Shown here: positions 42,378 through 50,478 of the stretch, piece after piece
How the letters are laid out: every line of letters starts with the position of its first letter
How positions within the stretch are numbered: position 1 is the first letter of the stretch
Source of the DNA: Catellatospora sp. TT07R-123
GTDB lineage: Bacteria; Actinomycetota; Actinomycetes; Mycobacteriales; Micromonosporaceae
Assembly (NCBI RefSeq): GCF_018327705.1
Contig: NZ_BNEM01000001.1
Span: 1,922,001 to 1,986,000, forward strand
Direction: 5' to 3'
Length of the DNA: 64,000 nt
Notes under the pieces: model-generated
What the model saw: only the letters and a program-made list of their open reading frames with translations
Database searches by the model: none
Told to the model about the DNA's origin: nothing
Program-made: the position numbers and the translations under genes

Positions 42378-43736
42378 TCAGGCCAGCTTCGCGGCGGCCT
42401 CGGTGAAGAACTGCTTCGCGGCGGCCTCAGGGGTCTGCTTGCCGTACGTCACCGTCTCGGCGATGTCGCGCAGCGTGTTGCGCAGCCCGCTGTGGCCCTT
42501 CGGCGGCGGCGCCGGGGCCGGGCCGAACTTGGGCGCGATCTCGTTCTCGAACGCGACCGTGTCCTTCATCTTCTGGTCGGTCAGGCCGTCGGAGACGGCC
42601 TTGCGCACGTCCAGGTTGTTGGGCAGCCCGCGGTCCACGCCGAGGACCTTGCCCGCCTCCACGTCGTTGACCAGGAAGTTGATGATGTCGGCGACCACGT
42701 CGGGCGACTTGGTCGTGCGCGAGCCCGCCCAGTACGTCGACGCGCGCGCCCACTGCCCCTTCGGGTCGCCCGGGTACGCCGTCATCGCCAGGTCGGCCTT
42801 GGTGGCCTTCTGCATCTCCGACAGCTGGTTGGACCACATGAACGACACCGCCGCCTTGCCGGTGACCACGAGCTGCTTGGTCACGCTGCCGTCGACGGCC
42901 TCGTGCACGATGTCGGCCGGGGGCGTGGCGCCCTTGGCGCGGGCGTCGACCCACAGCTTGAACCAGGAGGCCAGGTCGGCCTCGCCGAAGGCGAGCTTCG
43001 GGCCGTCGTAGAACTCCTTGCCCTGCGAGCGCAGCCACAGCCACAGCGCCTTGTAGTCGGCGCTGGGGTCCATCATCCCGTAGTAGCCGGGCTTCTTGGC
43101 GGTGATGCCCGCCGCCCAGGTGATGATCTGGTCGTAGCTCCAGCCGATCTGGGGCGCGTCCACGCCGAGCGCGGCCAGGGCGGTCTTGTCGTACACGATC
43201 GCCGGGGTGTTCTCGCCGGTGGCGATGGCGACCTGCTTGCCGGCGAGCTGGCCGTACTTGGTGAGGCTGTCGGGGTGCTTGGTCACGTCGATCTTGCCGT
43301 TGCCGGTGTACTTCGACAGGTCCAGGGTGACGTTGCGGCCCGCGTACTCGGCCAGGCCGTTGTCGTCGAGCTGGAAGATGTCGGGGGCGTTGCCGCCCGC
43401 GGCGATCGTGGCCAGCTTGTCGTAGTAGCCGGTGAACGCCTGCCAGGTGGGCGTGATGGTGACGTTCGGGTGCTTGGCGGTGTAGAGCTTCAGCGCCTGC
43501 TCGGTGAGCTTGGCGCGGGACTCGCCGCCCCACCAGAAGAACGAGATGTTGACCGGGGCGTTCGGGTCCGCGGCGGGCTCGTCGTCGCCGCACGCGGCCA
43601 GCAGCCCCGCCGCCGGGACGGCCAGAGCCGCGCCGCCGAGCGTACGCAGCAGGTGGCGGCGATTCCATCCGGCTGCGGGCAGGCTACCGTGGTGCTGCGC
43701 CGGCGTACCGGCCGGCGCGGGTGTCGCTGGGTGCAT
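42378..43736 (-). CDS. Sugar ABC transporter solute-binding lipoprotein
   Basis: The 452-aa protein has a long N-terminal region with NRRHLLRTLGG (twin-arginine-like) and the lipobox LLAAC at about 45-49 followed by GDDEP, so it may be a Tat-exported lipoprotein. The mature domain is a family 1 solute-binding protein (ISFFWWGGESRAKLTEQALK, PDIFQLDDNGLAEYAGR). AGGGAG precedes the ATG. It lies 6 bases after the LacI gene, so regulator and transporter are one operon. The ligand is probably a pectin-derived oligomer, inferred from context. Confidence 0.93.
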   Translation of the reverse strand: MHPATPAPAGTPAQHHGSLPAAGWNRRHLLRTLGGAALAVPAAGLLAACGDDEPAADPNAPVNISFFWWGGESRAKLTEQALKLYTAKHPNVTITPTWQAFTGYYDKLATIAAGGNAPDIFQLDDNGLAEYAGRNVTLDLSKYTGNGKIDVTKHPDSLTKYGQLAGKQVAIATGENTPAIVYDKTALAALGVDAPQIGWSYDQIITWAAGITAKKPGYYGMMDPSADYKALWLWLRSQGKEFYDGPKLAFGEADLASWFKLWVDARAKGATPPADIVHEAVDGSVTKQLVVTGKAAVSFMWSNQLSEMQKATKADLAMTAYPGDPKGQWARASTYWAGSRTTKSPDVVADIINFLVNDVEAGKVLGVDRGLPNNLDVRKAVSDGLTDQKMKDTVAFENEIAPKFGPAPAPPPKGHSGLRNTLRDIAETVTYGKQTPEAAAKQFFTEAAAKLA

Positions 43737-43742
43737 TAGCTG

Positions 43743-44789
43743 TCACTCCCTGCTTGTCAGGGCGACACCGTCAGGTGGCGGCCCCTGCCGCCGACCCGGG
43801 CCCGCAGTGCGATGCGGGCCCGGGCCTGACGAATCGCGGATGACCAATTCGGTCTGCAGCGTTACCAGTGCGGTGGTGCGGCGGTCGTCGCCATGCTGGA
43901 GCAGCATGTCGACGGCCGCCCGTCCGGCGGCCGCCGTGGGGGTGGCCACCGTCGTCAGCATGGGGCGGATGCGCCGGCTCAGCGCCGTGTCGTCGATGCC
44001 GACGACGCTGATCTGGTCGGGCACCTTCACCCCGTTGTGGTCGAGGGCGTCGATGAGGCCCACCGCCATCAGGTCGTTGTAGGCGAGCACCGCCGTGGCC
44101 CCGGCCCGCAGGACGGCGTCGGCCTGGGCCGCGCCGCCCTCCTCCGTCGGCGGGTTCGGGCCGAAGACGGTCAGCTCGGCGCCCGCCGTGCGCGCGGCCA
44201 GGGTCGCGGCGCGGCGGATCTCGCGGTTGGTCCACGAGCCGCGCGGGCCGCCCAGCAGCGCGATGTTCCGATGTCCCAGGGCCACGAGGTGCTCCACGGC
44301 CAGCCGGGCGCCCTGGCCGAGGTCCATCACCACGGCGGGCAGGCCCGGCACCGGCCGGTTGACCACGACCAGCGGGACCTCGCGCGACAGCTGCTCGATC
44401 TGGGTGTTGCTCATGCGCGGGCTGCACAGCAGGATGCCGTCGACCTGCTTGGCCAGCGCCAGCACCAGCTCCTCCTCGACGCCCGCGTCCTCGCTGGTGT
44501 CGGCGACGAACACGTGGTAGTCGCGGCTGCGGGCGTGGCTCTCCGCCGCCTTGATGAGCGGCGGGAAGAACGGGTTGGCGATGTCGGCCACGATGAGGCC
44601 GATGTTGTGCGTGCGGCCCGTGATCAGCGCGCGGGCGGCCCGGTTGGGCCGGTAGCCCAGCTCCTCGGCCACGGCCAGCACATGGGTGCGCGTCTCCGGG
44701 TTGACCAGGTGCGGTGCGGAGAAGGCCCGCGACACGGTGGAGACGTGCACCCCGCTGGCCCGGGCGACGTCGCGGATCGTGACCGGCAC
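43743..44789 (-). CDS. LacI-family regulator of the pectin/hexuronate genes
   Basis: The 348-aa protein has the LacI HTH (VTIRDVARASGVHVSTVSRA at 3-22), hinge NRAARALITGRTHNIGLI, and an effector domain (VDGILLCSPRMSN, ALLGGPRGSWTNREI, ISVVGIDDTALSRRIRPMLTTV). The GTG at 44789 is set by AAGGAG five bases upstream; the longer frame would translate through the operator. It heads the transporter operon and diverges from the uronate operon. A GCAAACGGTTGC-type site 35 bases upstream of its start suggests autoregulation. Confidence 0.93.
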   Translation of the reverse strand: MPVTIRDVARASGVHVSTVSRAFSAPHLVNPETRTHVLAVAEELGYRPNRAARALITGRTHNIGLIVADIANPFFPPLIKAAESHARSRDYHVFVADTSEDAGVEEELVLALAKQVDGILLCSPRMSNTQIEQLSREVPLVVVNRPVPGLPAVVMDLGQGARLAVEHLVALGHRNIALLGGPRGSWTNREIRRAATLAARTAGAELTVFGPNPPTEEGGAAQADAVLRAGATAVLAYNDLMAVGLIDALDHNGVKVPDQISVVGIDDTALSRRIRPMLTTVATPTAAAGRAAVDMLLQHGDDRRTTALVTLQTELVIRDSSGPGPHRTAGPGRRQGPPPDGVALTSRE

Positions 44790-44823
44790 TGGGGCTCCTT
44801 CGCTCTCGGTGGGTGCCCTAATG

Positions 44824-44838
44824 TTGCAAACGGTTGCT
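44824..44838. promoter_or_regulatory. LacI operator 1 (regulator/transporter side)
   Basis: The sequence ttgcaaacggttgct is an imperfect palindrome 35 bases upstream of the LacI start. It shares gcaaacg-ttg with sites at 31941, 44977, 51578 and, more loosely, 61211. Confidence 0.75.
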
Positions 44839-44887
44839 CCCATGTCAACGGTCGAGAATGTCAATCCCGTTGCGGGAGTGGACCTTC

Positions 44888-44897
44888 GGAGCGCTCC
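44888..44897. promoter_or_regulatory. Perfect palindrome ggagcgctcc
   Basis: This 10-bp palindrome resembles the core of CebR/CelR cellulose-sugar operators in actinomycetes. It lies midway between the divergent LacI and Gfo/Idh genes and may be a second control point. A single short palindrome in GC-rich DNA could be chance. Confidence 0.35.
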
Positions 44898-44976
44898 CAG
44901 ATGGACTAAAACGGTGAAATAGGACCGTTTCGGCGCGGGGCATTGACAGGCCTGCGGGGGCGGTGGTTGGTTCTGC

Positions 44977-44990
44977 TGCAAACGTTTGTA
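44977..44990. promoter_or_regulatory. LacI operator 2 (uronate operon side)
   Basis: The sequence tgcaaacgtttgta contains the perfect palindrome caaacgtttg, 24 bases before the Gfo/Idh start, where binding would block transcription or early elongation. Confidence 0.78.
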
Positions 44991-45013
44991 GCCGTCCATG
45001 ACGGGGAGGCCGG

Positions 45014-46339
45014 ATGTCCCAGCGGTACGCGATCGTCGGCACCGGGGCGCGGGCGCAGATGTTCGCCCAGGCCCTGTCCCGATACGGCGAGCTCGTCGCG
45101 CTCGCCGACGTCAACCCGGCCCGCATCGCCGCCCAGCAGCGGCGCCTGACCGCCGCCGGGGCGCCGCCCGCCACGGCGTACCACGCCGATGACGTGCCGG
45201 AGATGCTGGCCGAGGAGCGGGTGGACACCCTCGTGGTGTGCTCGGTCGACGCCACGCACGACACGTACGTGGTGGCCGCGCTGGAGGCGGGGTGCTCGGT
45301 GGTCACCGAGAAGCCGATGACCGTCGACGTGCCGCGCTGCCGCCGCATCCTCGACGCGGCCAAGCGCACCGGCGGCGGCGTCCAGGTGGCGTTCAACTAC
45401 CGGTTCCACCCGGTGCACGAGCAGGTGCGGGGGCTGCTGGCCGCCGGTGAGATCGGCGAGATCGGGTCGGTCCACTTCGAGTGGCTGCTCGACGTGCGCC
45501 ACGGCGCGGACTACTTCCGCCGCTGGCACCGCGACAAGGCCAACTCCGGCGGGCTGCTGGTGCACAAGGCCACCCACCACTTCGACCTGGTCAACTGGTG
45601 GCTGGACAGCACCCCGGCCCGGGTCACCGCCGAGGGGCGGCTGTTCCTGTACGGCACCGCCGGCACCCGCCACGGCTACGCCCGCGACTACGCCCGCGCC
45701 CACGGCGCGGACGCGGCCGTCGGCGACCCGTTCGCACTGCACCTGGCCGACAACCCGGCCCTGGCCGAGCTCTACCTCGACGCCGAGTCCCACGACGGCT
45801 ACCACCGCGACGTCAACGTGTTCGCGCCCGGGGTGTCCATCGAGGACGACATGGCGGTGCTGGTCCGCTACCGCAGCGGCGCGACGATGTCGTACCACCT
45901 CACCGCGTACGCGCCGTGGGAGGGCTACCGGGTCGCGTTCAACGGCAGCCGGGGCCGGCTGGAGCTGGACGTGGTCGAGTCCGACCATGTGGCGCCGGGG
46001 GTGGCCGGGGCGGTCAAGGGGCACAGCGCCGCGCTGCACGGCGCCGAGGCCGCCGCCGAGTCCGGCGCGGTGTCGCTGCGGCTGCGGCGGTACTGGGAGA
46101 AGCCGGTGGAGGTGCCGGTGCCCGCGTACGACCGCGCAGGCCACGGCGGCGCCGACGCCCGGATGACCGCGGTGCTGTTCGGCGGCGCCGCCGACCCGCT
46201 GGCCCGCTCGGCGACCCAGCTCGACGGGGCCCGCTCGCTGCTGACGGGACTGGCCGCCAACGAGTCCATCGCCACCGGCCGGCGCGTGGACGTCGCCGAC
46301 CTGCTCGACCTCGATGAATGGGAACCACGTAATGGCTGA
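45014..46339 (+). CDS. Gfo/Idh/MocA-family oxidoreductase
   Basis: The 441-aa protein has the NAD(P) Rossmann motif YAIVGTGARAQMFAQAL at the N-terminus, TEKPMTVD (the EKP motif) at about 103, and a C-terminal alpha/beta domain with GLLVHKATHHFDLVNWWL carrying catalytic His candidates. At 441 residues it is longer than the usual 330-390. Members oxidise or epimerise sugars and inositols. GGGGAGG sets the ATG. It heads the uronate operon and overlaps the next gene by 8 bases. Its exact substrate is unknown. Confidence 0.9.
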   Translation: MSQRYAIVGTGARAQMFAQALSRYGELVALADVNPARIAAQQRRLTAAGAPPATAYHADDVPEMLAEERVDTLVVCSVDATHDTYVVAALEAGCSVVTEKPMTVDVPRCRRILDAAKRTGGGVQVAFNYRFHPVHEQVRGLLAAGEIGEIGSVHFEWLLDVRHGADYFRRWHRDKANSGGLLVHKATHHFDLVNWWLDSTPARVTAEGRLFLYGTAGTRHGYARDYARAHGADAAVGDPFALHLADNPALAELYLDAESHDGYHRDVNVFAPGVSIEDDMAVLVRYRSGATMSYHLTAYAPWEGYRVAFNGSRGRLELDVVESDHVAPGVAGAVKGHSAALHGAEAAAESGAVSLRLRRYWEKPVEVPVPAYDRAGHGGADARMTAVLFGGAADPLARSATQLDGARSLLTGLAANESIATGRRVDVADLLDLDEWEPRNG

Positions 46340-47795
46340 GCTGCTGCTGCCCGACCTCGACGACGACGCCGACACGGGCGCCGACCTGCTGCTGCCCGCC
46401 GAGCCGCGGACCCGGGCCATCGCCCGCGAGCTGTACGCCCAGGCTCGCGACCTGCCGCTGATCAGCCCGCACGGGCACGTCGACCCGGGCATCCTGGCCG
46501 ATGACGCCGCGTTCCCGGACCCGGCCCGGCTGATCATCGTGCCCGACCACTACGTGACGCGGATGCTGCTCAGCCAGGGCATCGGCCCGGAGGAGCTGGG
46601 CGTGCCGCGCGTCGACGGCGGTGCCACCGAGGCCGACCCGCGCCAGGTGTGGCGGCTGTTCGCCCGGCACTGGCACCTGTTCCGGGGCACCCCGTCGCGG
46701 CTGTGGCTGGAGCAGACCTTCCGCACCGTCTTCGACGTGCACACCCCGCTGGGCCCGGACACCGCCGACCGGGTGTACGACGAGCTGGCCGCGCGCCTGG
46801 CGGAGCCGGACTTCCGGCCCCGGGCGCTGTTCACCCGGTTCAACCTGGAGGTGCTGGCCACCACCGAGTCGCCGCTGGACGACCTGTCCCGGCACGCCCG
46901 GCTGGCGGCCGACGGCTGGGGCGGCCCGGCCGGGCGGGTGATCACCACGTTCCGGCCCGACGACATGGTCGACATCGAGTGGCCCGGCTGGCCCGAGCGG
47001 GTGGCGCGGCTCGGGGCGATGACCGGGGTGGACACCGGCACGTACGCGGGGTTCCTGGAGGCGCTGCGGTCGCGGCGGCTCGACTTCATCGCGGCGGGCG
47101 CGACCTGCTCCGACCACGGGCACCTGACCGCCGCCACCGGCGGAGCCGACCCGGCCGAGGCCGCCGCGATCTTCGACCGGGCGCTGCGGACCGGTGCGGC
47201 GAGCGCGGCCGAGGCGGAGGCGTTCCGGGCCCGGATGCTGCTGGAGTTCGCGGCGATGTCGGTCGACGACGGCCTGGTCATGCAGCTGCACCCGGGTGCG
47301 GTGCGCAACCACAACCGGACCCTGCACACCAGGCACGGCCGCGACGTGGGCGGCGACATCCCGCAGGCGACCGAGTACACGCACGCGCTGCGGCCGCTGC
47401 TGGAGCGGTTCGGGCACCACCCCGACTTCCGGGTCGTGGTGTACACGCTGGACGAGCACACGTTCAGCCGCGAGCTCGGGCCGCTGGCCGGCGGCTACCC
47501 GGCGATGTTCGTCGGGGCGCCGTGGTGGTTCCTGGACGCACCCGAGGCGCTGCGCCGCTGGCGGGAGGCGGTGACCGAGACCGCCGGCTTCTACAACACG
47601 GCCGGTTTCGTCGACGACACCCGCGCCTACTGCTCGATCCCGGTGCGCCACGACGTGGCCCGGCGCGTGGACGCCGGGTTCCTGGCCCGGCTGGTCGCCG
47701 AGCACCGGCTCGGCCTCGACGAGGCCGCCGAGACCATCGCCGACCTGGCCTACCACCTGCCCAAGAAGATCTTCAAGATTGGACCGCGCGCATGA
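46332..47795 (+). CDS. uxaC: Uronate isomerase
   Basis: The 487-aa protein matches glucuronate/galacturonate isomerase (amidohydrolase superfamily). It has the metal motif SPHGHVDPGILADD near residue 45, IIVPDHYVTRMLLSQGI, VITTFRPDDMVDIEWPGW, and MQLHPGAVRNHNR with the late MFVGAPWWFLDAPEA. It interconverts D-glucuronate/D-fructuronate and D-galacturonate/D-tagaturonate in the cytoplasm. The ATG at 46332 lies inside the end of the Gfo/Idh gene, and its stop overlaps the next start (ATGA). It is the anchor for reading this operon as hexuronate catabolism. Confidence 0.95.
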   Translation: MAELLLPDLDDDADTGADLLLPAEPRTRAIARELYAQARDLPLISPHGHVDPGILADDAAFPDPARLIIVPDHYVTRMLLSQGIGPEELGVPRVDGGATEADPRQVWRLFARHWHLFRGTPSRLWLEQTFRTVFDVHTPLGPDTADRVYDELAARLAEPDFRPRALFTRFNLEVLATTESPLDDLSRHARLAADGWGGPAGRVITTFRPDDMVDIEWPGWPERVARLGAMTGVDTGTYAGFLEALRSRRLDFIAAGATCSDHGHLTAATGGADPAEAAAIFDRALRTGAASAAEAEAFRARMLLEFAAMSVDDGLVMQLHPGAVRNHNRTLHTRHGRDVGGDIPQATEYTHALRPLLERFGHHPDFRVVVYTLDEHTFSRELGPLAGGYPAMFVGAPWWFLDAPEALRRWREAVTETAGFYNTAGFVDDTRAYCSIPVRHDVARRVDAGFLARLVAEHRLGLDEAAETIADLAYHLPKKIFKIGPRA

Positions 47796-49072
47796 AGATC
47801 ACCGAAGCCGTCGTGCACGACGTACGGTTCCCCACCGCCGCCGCCGGGGACGGCTCCGACGCCATCAACCGCGGCGACTACTCGGCCGCGTACGTCGAGC
47901 TGCACACCGACGGCGGCCCGGTCGGCACCGGGTTCACCTTCACCAACGGACGCGGCAACGAGATCGCCTGCGCCGCGATCCGGGCCCTGGCGCACCACGT
48001 GGTCGGGCGGACCCTGGAGGAGATCTTCGCCGAGCCGGTGGCGTTCTGGCGGTCGCTGTCGGCCGACGTGCAGCTGCGCTGGCTGGGGCCGGAGAAGGGC
48101 GTCATCCACATGGCGACCGGCGCGCTGGTCAACGCGGTGTGGGACCTGCGCGCCAAGGCCGAGGGCAAGCCGATGTGGCGGCTGCTGGCCGAGCTGAGCC
48201 CGGAGGAGCTGGTCGCCAGCGTCGACTTCCACCACATCAGCGACGCGATCACCCCGGCGGAGGCCCTGGAGCTGCTGCGGGTCGACGACGGGTACGCCGA
48301 CCGGCTGGCGGTGCTGGAGCGCGACGGGTTCCCGTCGTACACCACGTCGGTGGGGTGGCTGGGATACCCGGACGAGCAGGTGCGGGAGCTGACCCGGGCG
48401 GCGTACGCGCAGGGGTGGCGGGCGATGAAGATGAAGGTCGGCGGGCCGATCGAGGACGACCTGCGCCGGGCGCGGCTGATCCGGGCCGAGATCGGGCCGG
48501 ACGCGCTGCTGATGATGGACGCGAACCAGGTGTGGGACGTGGACGAGGCGGTCGCGAACATGGCGGTGCTGGCCGAGGTCGACCCGTACTGGATCGAGGA
48601 GCCCACGCACGCCGACGACGTGCTCGGCCACGCGGCCGTGGCCAGGGCGGTCGCGCCCGTCCGCGTCGCCACGGGCGAGGTCGCGGCCAACCGGGTCATC
48701 TTCAAGCAGCTCATGCAGGCCGGGGCGATCCAGGTGTGCCAGGTGGACGCGTGCCGCGTCGGCGGCGTCAACGAGGTGCTGTCGATCCTGCTGCTGGCGG
48801 CCAAGTTCGGCGTGCCGGTCTGCCCGCACGCGGGCGGCGTCGGCCTGTGCGAGTACGTCCAGCACCTGTCGGTCTTCGACTACCTGCGCCTCGGCCGCTC
48901 GCTGGACGGCCGGATGGTGGAGTACGTCGACCACCTGCACGAGCACTTCGAGGACCCGATCACGGTCATCGAGGGCCGCTACCGGCTGCCGCGGCAGCCC
49001 GGCTACTCGGTCACGCTGAAGGCGTCGTCGATCGCGGAGTTCTCGTTCCCCGACGGGCCGGTGTGGCGGTGA
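47792..49072 (+). CDS. Enolase-superfamily sugar-acid dehydratase, L-fuconate dehydratase-like
   Basis: The 426-aa protein resembles L-fuconate dehydratases: SDAINRGDYSAAYVEL at the N-terminus, catalytic KMK (Lys213, Lys215), metal ligands Asp243 (MMDANQVW), Glu269/270 (WIEEPTH) and Glu296 (ATGEVAANR), and His346 in CPHAGGVGLCEY. L-fuconate dehydratase gives 2-keto-3-deoxy-L-fuconate. In this operon the step expected after isomerase and reductase is dehydration of mannonate or altronate to 2-keto-3-deoxygluconate, so the enzyme may have that specificity instead. The 4-base overlaps on both sides show translational coupling. Confidence 0.88.
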   Translation: MKITEAVVHDVRFPTAAAGDGSDAINRGDYSAAYVELHTDGGPVGTGFTFTNGRGNEIACAAIRALAHHVVGRTLEEIFAEPVAFWRSLSADVQLRWLGPEKGVIHMATGALVNAVWDLRAKAEGKPMWRLLAELSPEELVASVDFHHISDAITPAEALELLRVDDGYADRLAVLERDGFPSYTTSVGWLGYPDEQVRELTRAAYAQGWRAMKMKVGGPIEDDLRRARLIRAEIGPDALLMMDANQVWDVDEAVANMAVLAEVDPYWIEEPTHADDVLGHAAVARAVAPVRVATGEVAANRVIFKQLMQAGAIQVCQVDACRVGGVNEVLSILLLAAKFGVPVCPHAGGVGLCEYVQHLSVFDYLRLGRSLDGRMVEYVDHLHEHFEDPITVIEGRYRLPRQPGYSVTLKASSIAEFSFPDGPVWR

Positions 49073-50478
49073 GCGCCCGGCTCGGCCGGGCCGCGCTGGC
49101 CCGGCTGCCCGAACACGCCCGCCCGCTGATCGAGCCGGGCGCGGCCCGCACCGGCGTGGTCCACTTCGGCCTGGGCGCTTTCCACCGCGCCCACCAGGCC
49201 GTCTACACGGAACTCGCGATGGCGCGCGGCGGCGGCGACTGGGCCGTCACCGCGATCGCCCCCAGCTCCCGCACCGTCCTGGACGCCCTGCGCGCCCAGG
49301 ACCACCTCTTCAGCGTCGTGACGCTCAGCGCCGACCAGGCAGGTGCAGTCCAGCGTCCACACCACATGCGGTGTGACGACACCACAGGTGGTGTGGACGC
49401 TGCACGGACCCGGGTGGTCGGGGCGATCGCGGACAGCGTGCTCGCGGCCGAGGATCCGCAGGCGGTGGTCGCGCTGCTGGCAGATCCGGGGGTACGGGTG
49501 GTGACGCTGACGGTCACCGAGAAGGCCTACCGCGCCGAGGCGGCCGTGCCGCGACTGCTGATCGCCGGGCTGGCGGCCCGCGCCCGCGCCGACGCGGGGC
49601 CGATCACACTGCTGAGCTGCGACAACCTGCCGTCCAACGGACGGACCCTGGACCGCCTGCTGAGCGGGATGCTCCCCGGCGACCTGCGCGACTGGTACGC
49701 CGACAGCGTCACGTGCCCGTCCAGCATGGTCGACCGGATCGTGCCGGCCACCACCGCGCAGACCCTCGGCCTGGCCCGCGCCGACCTCGGCGTCGACGAC
49801 CTGGCCGCCGTGGCGGCCGAGCCGTTCTCGCAGTGGGTGATCGAGGACCGGTTCGCCGCCGGACGCCCCGACTGGGCGGCGGCGGGAGCCGTGTTCACGG
49901 ACGACGTCACCGCCTGGGAGCACCTGAAACTGCGCGCGCTCAACGGCGTGCACAGCGCCCTGGCGTACCTGGGCGCACTGGCGGGCTGCGAGGCCATCGC
50001 CGACGCGCTGGCCCTGCCCGGCGCGGCCGCCCTGCTGCGCCGCTACGTCGCCACCGAGGTCGCGGCCTCGATGACTCCCCCACCCGGCGTCGACGTCACC
50101 GCATACGGCGACCAGGCACGGGAACGGTTCGCCAATCACGCGCTCGGGCACCGGTGCCTACAGGTGGCGATGGACGGCACGCAGAAACTCCCCCAGCGGG
50201 TGCTGCCCATGCTCGCCGCGCCCGACCCGAACCTGACCTGCCTGATCCTCGCGGCATGGGCCAGGTTCGCCGAGGGTACGGCCGACGACGGCACCCCGCT
50301 GCCGCTGAACGATCCGCTGGCCGCAACGGTCCGCGCCGACCTCACCACCGAGGCCCTGTTCGGCCCCGGCGGCGTGCTCCCGGTGCCCGACCCGGCCCAC
50401 CGCAAGCTGATCGACTCCTGGCGCACCGCCCTGGCCCGCCACGGCGCCGCCGCCCTCCTCGCGGCGGAGGCCCGGTGA
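49069..50478 (+). CDS. Mannitol dehydrogenase-family oxidoreductase (fructuronate/tagaturonate reductase type)
   Basis: The 469-aa protein has the family N-terminus VVHFGLGAFHRAHQAVYTE, VTLTVTEKAYR, LLSCDNLPSNGRTLDRLL, MVDRIVPATT and the catalytic-type segment LKLRALNGVHSALAYLG. Members reduce fructuronate to mannonate or tagaturonate to altronate with NADH, the step following UxaC. The GTG start overlaps the dehydratase stop (GTGA). Between HLFSVVTLSAD and ARTRVVGAIAD lies an extra stretch of about 20 residues encoded by a nearly perfect nested palindrome (49351-49402), absent from the usual family pattern. Confidence 0.9.
   Translation: MSARLGRAALARLPEHARPLIEPGAARTGVVHFGLGAFHRAHQAVYTELAMARGGGDWAVTAIAPSSRTVLDALRAQDHLFSVVTLSADQAGAVQRPHHMRCDDTTGGVDAARTRVVGAIADSVLAAEDPQAVVALLADPGVRVVTLTVTEKAYRAEAAVPRLLIAGLAARARADAGPITLLSCDNLPSNGRTLDRLLSGMLPGDLRDWYADSVTCPSSMVDRIVPATTAQTLGLARADLGVDDLAAVAAEPFSQWVIEDRFAAGRPDWAAAGAVFTDDVTAWEHLKLRALNGVHSALAYLGALAGCEAIADALALPGAAALLRRYVATEVAASMTPPPGVDVTAYGDQARERFANHALGHRCLQVAMDGTQKLPQRVLPMLAAPDPNLTCLILAAWARFAEGTADDGTPLPLNDPLAATVRADLTTEALFGPGGVLPVPDPAHRKLIDSWRTALARHGAAALLAAEAR
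49351..49402. repeat. Palindromic insertion inside the dehydrogenase gene
   Basis: The outer arms cagcgtccacaccac (49351-49365) and its complement (49388-49402) enclose a second stem ggtgt/acacc (49370-49374 with 49379-49383). The 52-bp element is in frame and adds residues around VQRPHHMRCDDTTGGVDA. Confidence 0.85.

Noticed and set aside
44888-44897. CebR/CelR operator as evidence of a cellulose regulon
   Set aside because: A single 10-bp GC-rich palindrome, with no further copies noticed; kept only as a low-confidence site.
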